Assembly (NCBI RefSeq): GCF_042432815.1
Contig: NZ_JBHLWM010000008.1
Location: forward strand, 1-64,000
Source: Rhodopseudomonas telluris
Lineage (GTDB): Bacteria; Pseudomonadota; Alphaproteobacteria; Rhizobiales; Xanthobacteraceae
Direction: 5' to 3'
DNA: 64,000 nucleotides
Shown here: positions 36,070 to 44,538 of the stretch, piece after piece
Layout: the number at the start of each line of letters is the position of its first letter
Numbering within the stretch: position 1 is the first letter of the stretch
Made by a program: the position numbers and the translations under genes
Notes under the pieces: model-generated
The model's input: only the letters and a program-made list of their open reading frames with translations
Told to the model about the DNA's origin: nothing
The model's database searches: none

Positions 36070-37392
36070 TCAGCGATCTCGCAGCAGTTTCAGGAGAGCG
36101 GGGTCCGCGAGAAGAGCCGCCGGTTCGTCGGGCGCGAGAGCGAGCTTCAAAGCAAGGCCTTGGTATTTGACGATGATCCTGGAATCACGGACGCGGCCCT
36201 CGCGATCGACGGCCTGAACCAGGCCCAGCGGAGAGTCGTGCTGCGCCAAAACGGCCCGCGCGGTCGCTCGGGCGCGCTCGGTGAAGTCCGCGCAGCCGGT
36301 GTAGCCGCCGAGCTTGAGCAGCGAGATCGCCATGTCGACATTGGCGTCGAGATGATCGCACGATCCGCCGGGGCGCTCCGGAAACAGACCGTTGGGCCAA
36401 TGATGCGTCGACCAACGCCGGGCGATTGTCTCGGCGCATGGCAACGCGCTGGGGGACAGGCCGGCGGCGTGGATGTCGCACAGCAAATCGATGCTGGCGA
36501 ACGCAGCCTTGAGCGAAACCTCGTGACCGCCGCCGTTGCGGTCGAGCCAGAGAAAGACGTCGCCCCGATTGAGAAAATGTTTGCTGAACCCGACGATCCA
36601 GTGCTCGACCGCTTGCTTCCAGCGGTCCTCTGCGGTCGCTTCCCACAGGCCGAGAAGGCTCCAGACGAAATTCGTGTTGTCTTTGAACAGCCGCGCGCTC
36701 GACGTCGCGCCCAGGCCAGCGAAACGGGAAATCGTCGCAGAGCGCGCGCACAGTTCGCGGTGAAACACGCCGTTGCGGCGAAAGCCTTCGGTCCGGAGCC
36801 ATCGCGCGGCAAGGCGGCGCGACGCGTCGAGAAACCGCATATCGCCGGTCTTGGCATGAAGTTCGAGCCAGAGCTCGATATAGCCGCCATTGAAGGGACT
36901 CGCGGGCTGCAGCCAGCTTCGCGGGTCGCGCCAGTCGATCGTTGCGTCGACCAGCAGGTCGTTGACGAACATCGTGTCGATCAGCGTCAGCGCGCCCTCC
37001 TGCGCGCGGCGAAGCAGGCCCTGCTCTCCAGTCAGTTCGTGGAGTTCGAGAAGACCGAGCAGCCAGTCGTGATTGTCGAACAGCCGGATCCGGCCGCGAT
37101 TGCGGAACAGCGCGGATGTGAGATGCGGTTCGGCTGCTACGATCTGGCGATCGACGAATTCGCGGCGCCCGAATTTGGCCAGGAACGGCAGAACGTCGCC
37201 GAAATCCGCGATCAGCGGCGTCGGATCGACGATCGTGCCGTTGGAATCGAGAGTCGTGATCAGCATGCCGTCGGCGTCGACATAGTTGTCGTTGAACCGA
37301 TCGAGCGTACGGTCGATCCAGTCGCCCGGATCGCCGCAGAGGGGTGAGGCCGGGGCGCTCAATAGCCGTACCGGAAGAGTCGCACGCCGCAT
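36070..37392 (-). CDS. Alpha/alpha-barrel (six-hairpin glycosidase-like) protein
   Basis: A 440-aa soluble protein without a signal peptide. Recurrent helical pairs with aromatic and acidic residues (DNHDWLLGLLELHELTGEQG, SPFNGGYIELWLELHAKTGDMRFLDASRRLAARWL, NTNFVWSLLGLWEATAEDRWKQAVEHWIVGF) suggest a six-hairpin toroid like cellobiose epimerases, D-glucuronyl C5-epimerases or GH88/GH105 enzymes. This is fold-level inference. The cytoplasmic location argues for action on lipid-linked or nucleotide-linked sugar, or for a scaffold role. The start at 37392 overlaps the flippase gene by 34 bases. Confidence 0.65.
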   Translation of the reverse strand: MRRATLPVRLLSAPASPLCGDPGDWIDRTLDRFNDNYVDADGMLITTLDSNGTIVDPTPLIADFGDVLPFLAKFGRREFVDRQIVAAEPHLTSALFRNRGRIRLFDNHDWLLGLLELHELTGEQGLLRRAQEGALTLIDTMFVNDLLVDATIDWRDPRSWLQPASPFNGGYIELWLELHAKTGDMRFLDASRRLAARWLRTEGFRRNGVFHRELCARSATISRFAGLGATSSARLFKDNTNFVWSLLGLWEATAEDRWKQAVEHWIVGFSKHFLNRGDVFLWLDRNGGGHEVSLKAAFASIDLLCDIHAAGLSPSALPCAETIARRWSTHHWPNGLFPERPGGSCDHLDANVDMAISLLKLGGYTGCADFTERARATARAVLAQHDSPLGLVQAVDREGRVRDSRIIVKYQGLALKLALAPDEPAALLADPALLKLLRDR

Positions 37393-40382
37393 CGACGCAG
37401 AATCCGTTCGTCTGCCTTCAAAAATACGTGGCGCATCACATCCGCGACGCCGAGGTGCCAGAACAAAGCGAGGGGCATGTACCAAGGTGGCCGTCGGGGT
37501 GAGATCGTGGCTGCAGGGAGAGACGAGCCGATCGTGCCGAGGTGGTCGGCGCGGCCCTTGAACATCGTGGTCTCCGGCCCGGCATGCCGGGTGCGATGGA
37601 TGCTCAGCCGACTGCCTGCGACCACAGCGAGTTCGCAAAGCCCGTCGCCGTCGAGATCGGCGATGATCGGAGAGCCGCGCACTGCTCCGCCCATCGCCAA
37701 GCGCTTCCGCAGCCGACCGGTCTCGGCGTCGAGCACGGCGAGTTCGCCGTTATTCGATCCTGCAACGATCTCGGCACGGCCGTCGCCGTCGACGTCGGCG
37801 ATCAGCGGTGTGGTGTAGCTGCGGCAGATCGCGTTTTCGGTGAAGTAAGCCCGGCCGGGCGGCCGGCAGCGGTGATCCGCCCCATGCTCGCAGCCTGCCG
37901 TCGGACCGAAATCGTGCCGCCACAGCAACTGGCCGGTCCAGGCGTCGACGGCGATCACGGCCGGACGTGCCAGCGCGCAGGCGATCGCGATCGGTGCGCG
38001 GCCGGGTCGTTCGAGCAGCATCGGGCTGGAGTCGACGCCGCCGCCGACCTCCGTGGTCCAGACACGGCGGCCGCTTCGTCCGTCGAGCGCGATGATCGCG
38101 TTGTCGCCGTCGCCGCCGGTGTGCTCACCGCCGCCGAACAGCACCAGCGGCCGGCCGTTGCCGTCGATCACAAAGGACGGTGAGGAGTCCGGATCGTAGG
38201 CGAGCTTGGCGAACCATTTGATCCGTCCGGTGCCGGCGTCGAGGCAGAACAGCCGCGATGAACGGATGCCAACAATGACTTCGGCGGCGCCGTCGCGATC
38301 GACGTCGGCGATCAGCGGCGACGACACGATGCCCCGCTTCATCCGGCCCGCGAACAGATGGCTGGGCAGGCGGCGGCGCCAGCGCTGCTTGCCATCCGCG
38401 CCCAGCGCGATCAGCACGGGGCCGTACACCGCCACGAAGAGCGTCGGTACGCCCGAGCCGTCGATGTCCGCAGCCGCCACCGAGGAACGAATGACGTCGT
38501 CGAACTTGTAGTGTCGCAGCAGGCAACCATCGGGAGCGAACATGAATAATTCGCCCGCATGGGTGCCGATAATGATTTCCGGGCGTCCGTCACCATCGCG
38601 GTCGACGATCGTTGGCGAAGCGGTGATCTCAGCGCCGAGTGAACGCTGCCAGACCACCGTGAGATCGCGCCCATCGAGCGCACGGATCTCGCCACTTCGG
38701 TCGACAGTGATCACCAGCGTGCGGCCGTTCCAATGCACTACGGCCGGGGTCGACCAGGTTTCTGCCGCAAGGTCAGCATGGGATATTTCGGCAAGCTCGA
38801 TCGCGGCCGGTGGTGAGCCGATGTGCTCCACGACCGTGCTGGTCTTCTGCGACACCGGCGTTGAGCGGCGCTTGCCGTCGATCCGGCTCGCGATGTCGTC
38901 GATCCGACGCTGCGCGCGCGGCGGCATGCTGGATCCGGCGAAGCGCAGCAGGGCGGCGAGCTGGCGGCTGCTCAGTGCGATCACTGCTGCGATGTAGGTC
39001 AGGGCGCCAAGCAGCAGCATCGCAACGATGAGCGGGAGCGACGTGAAGGAGATGATCGCCGTGCACCACATCGCCGCCGCCAGCGCGAGGCCGCACAGCG
39101 CCGGTCCGATCGCCAGGATCGGTCGCATGCCGATCAGCCGCCCGACATTGACGAACACGATCAGGAAATTTGCACCCGTGCCGACGGCCGCGGCGAGCGG
39201 ATAGGCGGCGAGCCCAAGCGGAGCGGCGAGCAGCAGGACGACGCCGATCTGGAGCCCGAGGCTGACCATACCGCCGATCAGCAGCGCACGCATCCGGCCC
39301 AGCGCCTTCGCCGCTTGCGCGGTCGGCACCGCCAGGACCTGAATCGCGGAGGCGAGCGTGAGCCAGCGGATCAGGTCGCCTACATCCGCCCAATGCGCTG
39401 ACAGGATCTTCGGCATCAGGGCCGGCGCAACGACGCCGAGCAATACGACAGGTGGCAGGAACACCAGCGCGCCGGCCGCGAGACACTTCTCGAGCAGCGC
39501 GGCCAGGGCCGCGGGGTCGTTCTGGATGCGGGCAAACATCCGCATCTGAATGCTCGCCAGCATCACCAGCGGCTGCAGCAGCAGGGCCTCGAGCATTGTA
39601 TTGGCCATCGCGGCGATGCCGACCGATGCTGCGCCGAACAGCGAGCCGATCACCACCGGGATGACCGAGCGTTGCGCCAGATCGATCAGCATCTGGCCCT
39701 GAAGCGGGACTGCGTAATGCAGCAGGGCTTTGGCGCGAGAGGTTTCAAATCCAAACCGGGGAAGGCCGCGAACCAGGAGATGGGCGAAGATCGCGCCGGC
39801 GACGTAGCGGGCCAGCGTGGCGACGACCAATGCCCAAACGCCCCACCCAAGCGCGGCGAGGGCGATCGCGAGCACGAGATAGACCACGTACTCGAAGATC
39901 TCGCAGATTGTCGTCTGATCGTGGCGCAGCGCGCGTTGCAGGATCGCGAACGGTATCGATCGCAGCGACAGCGGGAAAAGGGCGAGCGCCAGCACCTTGA
40001 TGACCGGCACGAGCTCGGCCGAATTGTCCCAATAGGACGCAATCTGCGGCGCCGCAGCGTACAGCGCGATCACCGCGATGGCGGCAAAGCCCTGCTGGAT
40101 GGTGAGGGCGACCCGATAGTCCGCTACGGTGACCGTCTCTCGGCGACGGATCAACGCTGCCGTCACGCCGCCAATCGTCAGGGCCTGCAGCACTGAAAAG
40201 ACGAATTGCGCGACGGCGAACAGGCCGAACTCGCTCGGCACCATCAGCCGTGCCAGCACCAATGTTCCGGCGAAGGCGAGCAGACGAACAAGGGCGTGCC
40301 GGCCGAGCACACTGACGGCACCACGCGCGGCGCGGTGCCGCGCCTCGCTGTGCGTGAGTTCGTCGTCGACGGAGCTCTTCAT
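37359..40382 (-). CDS. Polysaccharide flippase fused to an FG-GAP/PQQ-type beta-propeller
   Basis: A 1007-aa two-part protein. Residues about 15-475 form a Wzx-like MOP-family flippase (GAVSVLGRHALVRLLAFAG, LARLMVPSEFGLFAVAQF, LLHYAVPLQGQMLIDLAQRS), which would carry the lipid-linked repeat unit across the inner membrane. After a basic linker (about 480-515), residues about 530-940 form a beta-propeller. Its repeats carry calcium-type loops: DRDGDGRPE (594), DIDGSG (639), DVDRDGAAE (693), DVDGDGRAE (863), DLDGDGLCE (909), with blade motifs such as SSPLIADVD. A short amphipathic tail follows. The stop of the upstream gene overlaps its ATG (TGATG). Flippases normally end near 500 residues, so the fusion is unusual; no frameshift is needed to read it. 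Confidence 0.9.
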   Translation of the reverse strand: MKSSVDDELTHSEARHRAARGAVSVLGRHALVRLLAFAGTLVLARLMVPSEFGLFAVAQFVFSVLQALTIGGVTAALIRRRETVTVADYRVALTIQQGFAAIAVIALYAAAPQIASYWDNSAELVPVIKVLALALFPLSLRSIPFAILQRALRHDQTTICEIFEYVVYLVLAIALAALGWGVWALVVATLARYVAGAIFAHLLVRGLPRFGFETSRAKALLHYAVPLQGQMLIDLAQRSVIPVVIGSLFGAASVGIAAMANTMLEALLLQPLVMLASIQMRMFARIQNDPAALAALLEKCLAAGALVFLPPVVLLGVVAPALMPKILSAHWADVGDLIRWLTLASAIQVLAVPTAQAAKALGRMRALLIGGMVSLGLQIGVVLLLAAPLGLAAYPLAAAVGTGANFLIVFVNVGRLIGMRPILAIGPALCGLALAAAMWCTAIISFTSLPLIVAMLLLGALTYIAAVIALSSRQLAALLRFAGSSMPPRAQRRIDDIASRIDGKRRSTPVSQKTSTVVEHIGSPPAAIELAEISHADLAAETWSTPAVVHWNGRTLVITVDRSGEIRALDGRDLTVVWQRSLGAEITASPTIVDRDGDGRPEIIIGTHAGELFMFAPDGCLLRHYKFDDVIRSSVAAADIDGSGVPTLFVAVYGPVLIALGADGKQRWRRRLPSHLFAGRMKRGIVSSPLIADVDRDGAAEVIVGIRSSRLFCLDAGTGRIKWFAKLAYDPDSSPSFVIDGNGRPLVLFGGGEHTGGDGDNAIIALDGRSGRRVWTTEVGGGVDSSPMLLERPGRAPIAIACALARPAVIAVDAWTGQLLWRHDFGPTAGCEHGADHRCRPPGRAYFTENAICRSYTTPLIADVDGDGRAEIVAGSNNGELAVLDAETGRLRKRLAMGGAVRGSPIIADLDGDGLCELAVVAGSRLSIHRTRHAGPETTMFKGRADHLGTIGSSLPAATISPRRPPWYMPLALFWHLGVADVMRHVFLKADERILRRCGVRLFRYGY

Positions 40383-41563
40383 CAGGCGGTCGCCAGTCGC
40401 AGCATCATCGACTCGATGTCGGCCCAGATTCGCGACTGCTCGAATTCGCTTTCGACGCGTCGCCTTGCGCGCTGTTCGAAGCCGCGACGCCGTTCGGGAT
40501 CACTCAGCAGTCCGCACACGGCCGCCGCCGCCGCTTCGACGTCGCCCTTGCCGACAAGGATGCCGCTGACGCCATCGGCGACCGCTTCCTCGACGCCGGG
40601 CACCTTGAAGGCGACCGACGCGCGTTCCATCCCGGCCGCCTCGAGCAGGACGTTGCCGAAGCCTTCGAAGAAGGAGGGGAACAGGAACACCGTGCACAGC
40701 GCGTAATAGGGCTCGGTCTTGGCGACATAACCGATGCGGCGCACGAAGCGTTGCTGTGTGAAGTAGCGTTCGGTCTCGGCCGACGCCCGATCGCGCGGAT
40801 CGTCCGGCCCCGCCACCACGAGGTGGGCATCGGGATATCTGGCGCGCACCTGCTCGAAGATCGGCGGCAGCAGGTCGACGCCTTTTTCGCCGCACACGCG
40901 GCCGACGAACAGAACGACGGGAGCGGTCGCCGGAATACCAAGCTCATGGCGAAGCGACTCGCCGGCCGCGCAGTTCTCAGGTGTCAGCCGGAAGCGCCGC
41001 GTGTCGAGGCCGTTGCTCGAGCCGGACCCGATCAGCAGCAGCTTGTTCGATGCGCAGACCTTGGCGTCCCGCAGGAAAACCTGCAATTGTCGCGAGATCG
41101 GCACAACCACTGCCGACAGCCGCGCGATCAGCCGGTCGACGCTGAGATACACCTCGCGCTTCAGTCCGCTCATCAATTCGTACACGCAGCGGCGATACAC
41201 GAACACGACGCGGCCGTTGAAGGTCAACGTCACCGCAATGGACGCGAGCAGCGAGGCCTTCGGCGTGGAGACGTGGATGACATCGTAACGGTGGCGCGCG
41301 AAAAAGGCGACGAATTGCGCCAGACCCTTCAGGTCCGCGACAGGAGACGGCAGCCGCCGCATCGGAATGATGTGCGGCTGGAGGTCGCCGAAATGCTCCA
41401 CCGGAAAGTCGCGATATTCCCGGTCACCGACGATGACGTCGATCTCCCAGCCGCGGCTGCGGAGATAGGGGAACAGCCCCTTGTAGAGGGTGGCCAGTGT
41501 CAGGCTGTGTGTGCAGACAAAGCAGACCCGATGGGGGCGGCTGGAGGTATCAGTGTTCGCCAC
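40382..41563 (-). CDS. Glycosyltransferase, GT4-type
   Basis: A 393-aa GT-B glycosyltransferase like exopolysaccharide GT4 enzymes. It has CFVCTHSLTLATLYKGLFPYLRSRGW, DVIHVSTPKASLLASIA (usual in galactosyl/N-acetyl-sugar transferases), VVLFVGRVCGEKGVDLL and LFPSFFEGFGNVLLEAAGMERASVA. It ends one base into the flippase start. An 85-base spacer separates it from the upstream epimerase. Confidence 0.92.
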   Translation of the reverse strand: MANTDTSSRPHRVCFVCTHSLTLATLYKGLFPYLRSRGWEIDVIVGDREYRDFPVEHFGDLQPHIIPMRRLPSPVADLKGLAQFVAFFARHRYDVIHVSTPKASLLASIAVTLTFNGRVVFVYRRCVYELMSGLKREVYLSVDRLIARLSAVVVPISRQLQVFLRDAKVCASNKLLLIGSGSSNGLDTRRFRLTPENCAAGESLRHELGIPATAPVVLFVGRVCGEKGVDLLPPIFEQVRARYPDAHLVVAGPDDPRDRASAETERYFTQQRFVRRIGYVAKTEPYYALCTVFLFPSFFEGFGNVLLEAAGMERASVAFKVPGVEEAVADGVSGILVGKGDVEAAAAAVCGLLSDPERRRGFEQRARRRVESEFEQSRIWADIESMMLRLATA

Positions 41564-41648
41564 GACGAGGCATTCCAGTTGTGGATTGGTTCGGGATCGA
41601 CCAGGACGACGACATCGGAGTTCTTTGGATTGGATCGTGGCTCAGCAG

Positions 41649-42635
41649 TCAGACGAAGGTCGCACCCGAGCGCTTGCTCCACTGCGTGAGCGCGTCGCTG
41701 AGCGTGGTCTCGAACTCATAGCCTTCCGACATCAGCGCGTTGGGAATGATGTTGGTCGATTTGATCAGCTTGGCGATCCGTTCCCGATTGATCGAGGTCT
41801 TGATGCCGACCGCGCCGAGCAGTTCGAAGGCGAGGCCGCCCGCTTTCATCAGCGACCATGGCACCAGCAGTTGCGGCTCATTGAAGCCGGCGACTTTGGC
41901 GAATGCGGCGCAGATCTGCTCGGTCGTGGTTCGGGCCGGATAGGACATGTTGTAGGTGAATTCACGCCGGCCGAGATTGCGGGCGAACTCCATCGAACGC
42001 ACCAGTTCGCCGACGTAGCAACACGACTTGATGGTGTCACGTCGCCCCGGATAGACGAAGTGGCCACGCGACAGCAGGCGCGCCAGCCGCGTGAAGTTGC
42101 CGCCTTCGCCGGGTCCGAAGATGACGGCGGGGCGTACCACGACCAGCCGGCGATCCTCGGCGCCCTCGCGCCAGGTCCGGTGAATGCCTTCTGCCTGCAG
42201 CTTGGAGCGGCCGTAAGCGGAAACCGGCGCGAGCGGCGCGGCCTCGTCCACCGCATCTTCGGTCGGTCCGTAGACCGAGATCGACGAGGTGAACAGCACG
42301 AAGCGCGTGCCGATGGCGCCGGCAAATGCACAGATGTTGATCGCGCCGTTGACGTTCGTCCAGAAGTACTCCCAGTCCTGATGACCCGGCGTGGTATGGA
42401 CAGCCGCGAGATTATAGATGTCGGCGCCGTTGAGATGGCCGGGGATTGCGATCGGCTCGCGGACGTCGCCGGTGAGGTACTCGACCATGGGCACTGACTG
42501 TTTCGCCGGCGCGATGTCGTAGGACACCAGCCGATCATAACGCCCGCTTGCCGACAGATAAGTGAGCAGATGGCCGCCGATGAACCCGGCCCCGCCGAAA
42601 ACGATCGCAGTTCGATATCCGAGTGCGTTGCTCAT
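41649..42635 (-). CDS. NAD-dependent sugar epimerase/dehydratase (extended SDR)
   Basis: A 328-aa extended short-chain dehydrogenase. It has the Rossmann glycine motif GGAGFIGGHL, then NLAAVHTTPGHQDWEYFWTNVNGAINIC, the catalytic SSISVYG and YGRSK (Y-x3-K), and VVVRPAVIFGPGEGGNF. It would modify a nucleotide sugar (C4 epimerisation or a related reaction); the exact substrate cannot be read. ATG 42635 gives the expected family N-terminus. It lies 28 bases downstream of the 42664 epimerase in the same operon. Confidence 0.88.
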   Translation of the reverse strand: MSNALGYRTAIVFGGAGFIGGHLLTYLSASGRYDRLVSYDIAPAKQSVPMVEYLTGDVREPIAIPGHLNGADIYNLAAVHTTPGHQDWEYFWTNVNGAINICAFAGAIGTRFVLFTSSISVYGPTEDAVDEAAPLAPVSAYGRSKLQAEGIHRTWREGAEDRRLVVVRPAVIFGPGEGGNFTRLARLLSRGHFVYPGRRDTIKSCCYVGELVRSMEFARNLGRREFTYNMSYPARTTTEQICAAFAKVAGFNEPQLLVPWSLMKAGGLAFELLGAVGIKTSINRERIAKLIKSTNIIPNALMSEGYEFETTLSDALTQWSKRSGATFV

Positions 42636-42663
42636 GTGGTTGTCGCTCGTGGATGGAAAGTGT

Positions 42664-43704
42664 TCACAGGGCGTCTGCAATCAGCCTGGCATCGGCGGCC
42701 GCGCGATGTGCGATGTACCAGTCGACGAACGCCGCCACGCCGACTGAAACCGGGGTTTGGGGGCGGCGGCCGGTCAGCGCTTCGAGCAGGCGGTGGTCGG
42801 CGAAAGTCTCGCGCACGTCACCGGGCTGCATCGGCAGCATGCGTTTCTCGGCCTTGCGGCCGACCGCAGCCTCGATCGCGTCGACGAACTGCATCAGGCC
42901 AACTGGATGACCTCCGGCGATATTGACCACGCGCCATGGAGCCACCGGCGACAAGGTGTCGACGCCACCTTCAAAGGCCACCGGCCGGCCGATCGCCGGG
43001 GGCTTGTCGGCAAGGCGGACGATCGCGTCCACGAGATCATCGACATAGGTGAAGTCGCGACGCATCTGGCCATTGCCGTACACGTCGATCGGCCTGTCGT
43101 TCAGGATGGCGTCCACGAACTTGAACAGCGCCATGTCCGGCCGGCCCCACGGGCCGTACACGGTGAAGAAGCGGAAGCAGGTGGTCGGCAGTTCGAACAG
43201 GTGCGCGTGCGAATGCGACAACACCTCCATCGCCTTTTTGGTCGCGGCGTAGGGAGTGATTGGAAACGGGGTGCGGTCGTTCTCACTGAACGGCATCACG
43301 TCGTTGCCTCCGTAAACAGAGCTGGTCGAGGCGAGCAGCAGATGCTTCGGCCGCACCGCACGGGCAACTTCGAGCACGTTGAACGAGCCGACGAAGTTGG
43401 AGTCGACATAGGCGCGGGGATTTTCGATCGAGTAGCGAACGCCGGCCTGCGCCGCGAGATGAACGATGACGTCGGGCGCTGCGCGATCGGCCGCATCGCT
43501 GAGCGCTTCGAAGTTTTCCAGCCTCGCTTCGACCGCCGTAAAGTTCACCGCTTGCCGCAAGATCGCGTGGCGATCCTGCTTCAGGCGGCGGTCGTAGTAG
43601 TCTGTCATGCCGTCGAAGCCGACGACCTGGTGGCCGTCAGCGAGCAGACGATGCGCCAGATGGAAGCCGATGAAGCCCGCGGTGCCGGTGATCAGAAAGC
43701 GCAT
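42664..43704 (-). CDS. UDP-glucuronate 4-epimerase-like enzyme
   Basis: A 346-aa extended SDR. It opens MRFLITGTAGFIGFHLAHRLL, then DGMTDYYDRRLKQDRHAIL, a stretch typical of UDP-glucuronate 4-epimerases (LspL/Cap1J/GAE type), followed by HLAAQAGVRYSIENPRAYVDSN, SSVYGGN, PYAATKKAMEVL (Y-x3-K) and FRFFTVYGPWGRPDMA. It would convert UDP-GlcA, made by the dehydrogenase at 20256, into UDP-GalA. It is the first gene after the NusG-like gene and its structured leader (43705-43932). Confidence 0.9.
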   Translation of the reverse strand: MRFLITGTAGFIGFHLAHRLLADGHQVVGFDGMTDYYDRRLKQDRHAILRQAVNFTAVEARLENFEALSDAADRAAPDVIVHLAAQAGVRYSIENPRAYVDSNFVGSFNVLEVARAVRPKHLLLASTSSVYGGNDVMPFSENDRTPFPITPYAATKKAMEVLSHSHAHLFELPTTCFRFFTVYGPWGRPDMALFKFVDAILNDRPIDVYGNGQMRRDFTYVDDLVDAIVRLADKPPAIGRPVAFEGGVDTLSPVAPWRVVNIAGGHPVGLMQFVDAIEAAVGRKAEKRMLPMQPGDVRETFADHRLLEALTGRRPQTPVSVGVAAFVDWYIAHRAAADARLIADAL

Positions 43705-43852
43705 GGTGGTGCAGTCTTTGATGCGGGAGCTGGACCATCGCCATTGACGCCGCCGAAGCGTGCGTCCGAGCGTGCGGATGGATCGACCAGCGGACGAAGT
43801 CGCCGTCGGTCGGATCGGATATGACGGATGTCAGGGCGGGCGTAGCGTCGTG

Positions 43853-43865
43853 GCACGCTACCGCC
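43853..43865 (-). promoter_or_regulatory. ops-like antitermination element
   Basis: On the transcribed strand this reads GGCGGTAGCGTGC, identical to the core of the enterobacterial ops/JUMPstart element where RfaH loads onto RNA polymerase. A near-complementary arm (43839-43848) would fold it into a hairpin with one bulged G and a six-base loop. It lies in the leader, about 67 bases after the NusG-like stop and about 150 bases before the 43704 start. Identity and position are seen; function is inferred. Confidence 0.65.
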
Positions 43866-43872
43866 ATCTGGG

Positions 43873-43888
43873 TGAAGCGATCGCTTCA
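43873..43888. repeat. 16-bp perfect palindrome in the operon leader
   Basis: TGAAGCGATCGCTTCA is exactly self-complementary. It lies seven bases upstream of the ops-like element on the transcribed strand. It could be a dimeric-regulator operator or a small RNA hairpin (GATC loop). Confidence 0.6.
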
Positions 43889-43915
43889 ACCACCTTGTCG
43901 TCGCAACTCACGATT

Positions 43916-43939
43916 GGTCTGACGCTGTTCCGTCAGACC
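43916..43939 (-). other. Hairpin spanning the NusG-like stop codon
   Basis: Perfect 9-bp arms GGTCTGACG and CGTCAGACC are separated by six bases; the TGA stop of the NusG-like gene lies in one arm. No U tract follows, so it is probably not a complete intrinsic terminator. It could pause polymerase, protect or process the mRNA, or help Rho-dependent termination. Confidence 0.55.
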
Positions 43940-44538
43940 GCAATTTCGAGCAAGTCCTGTGCCACAGTAAGGCGGACTGATCCGTTCAACATGGCAAGCA
44001 GCATCTCGATGCGGCCGTTAGGCCCTACGCTCAGCAACGTTCCGATATGTCCAGCGAACGGGCCGGAGCGAATCCCGACAGAGTCGCCGGGCATTAATCT
44101 CGGGGTGGGACAACTGATCACGTCGCCATCGGCGCTCCGCTGGAGGTCTTCGACGAAGCCTGTCGGCACCGGGCAGGGTTGATCCCGGGTTGCGACCAGA
44201 TGAGCCATGCCCATCGTGCCGTTCACCGAGCGCCAGCGATCCCGGGACGGATCGAGCCGCACGAAGATGTAGCGCGGGAACATCGGCGACTTGATCGTCT
44301 CCACCTTGCGCGCGTGCGACCGCTTGGCGAGCAATTGGGGCAGGAAGGTTTCAAAGCCCTGGCGTTCAAGGTGAGTCCTGGCGAGCTGCTCCTTGCGGGG
44401 CAGGGTGTGGCCGACATACCAACGCCTGGAGTGGACCGGGCCGAGATCCGCTGATGAGATTGCTGTGAGCACGTCCGCCTCGATGAATCCACTCGTCACG
44501 TCGTGTCTGACGGCTCGATTGCGACGGAGCAGCGGCAA
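43933..44538 (-). CDS. NusG/RfaH-family antitermination factor
   Basis: A specialised NusG paralogue. The NGN domain begins at RRWYVGHTLPRKEQLARTHLERQGFETFLP (W40), with PMFPRYIFVRLDPSRDRWRSVNGTMGMAHLV next, as in RfaH/LoaP. A C-terminal KOW domain follows (PGDSVGIRSGPFAGHIGTLLSVGPNGRIEMLLAML). About 38 residues before the domain are extra or untranslated: the frame opens at TTG 44538, but GTG 44499 or 44472 would also serve, with no clear ribosome site. Its position at the head of a very long polysaccharide operon, with an ops-like element in the leader just downstream, argues that it keeps polymerase processive through that operon. Confidence 0.88.
   Translation of the reverse strand: MPLLRRNRAVRHDVTSGFIEADVLTAISSADLGPVHSRRWYVGHTLPRKEQLARTHLERQGFETFLPQLLAKRSHARKVETIKSPMFPRYIFVRLDPSRDRWRSVNGTMGMAHLVATRDQPCPVPTGFVEDLQRSADGDVISCPTPRLMPGDSVGIRSGPFAGHIGTLLSVGPNGRIEMLLAMLNGSVRLTVAQDLLEIAV

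Noticed and set aside
36067..37347. 426-codon plus-strand frame opposite the alpha/alpha-barrel gene
   Set aside because: Arg/Ala/Gly-rich translation with no domain; the minus-strand frame has clear fold-like repeats and operon context.
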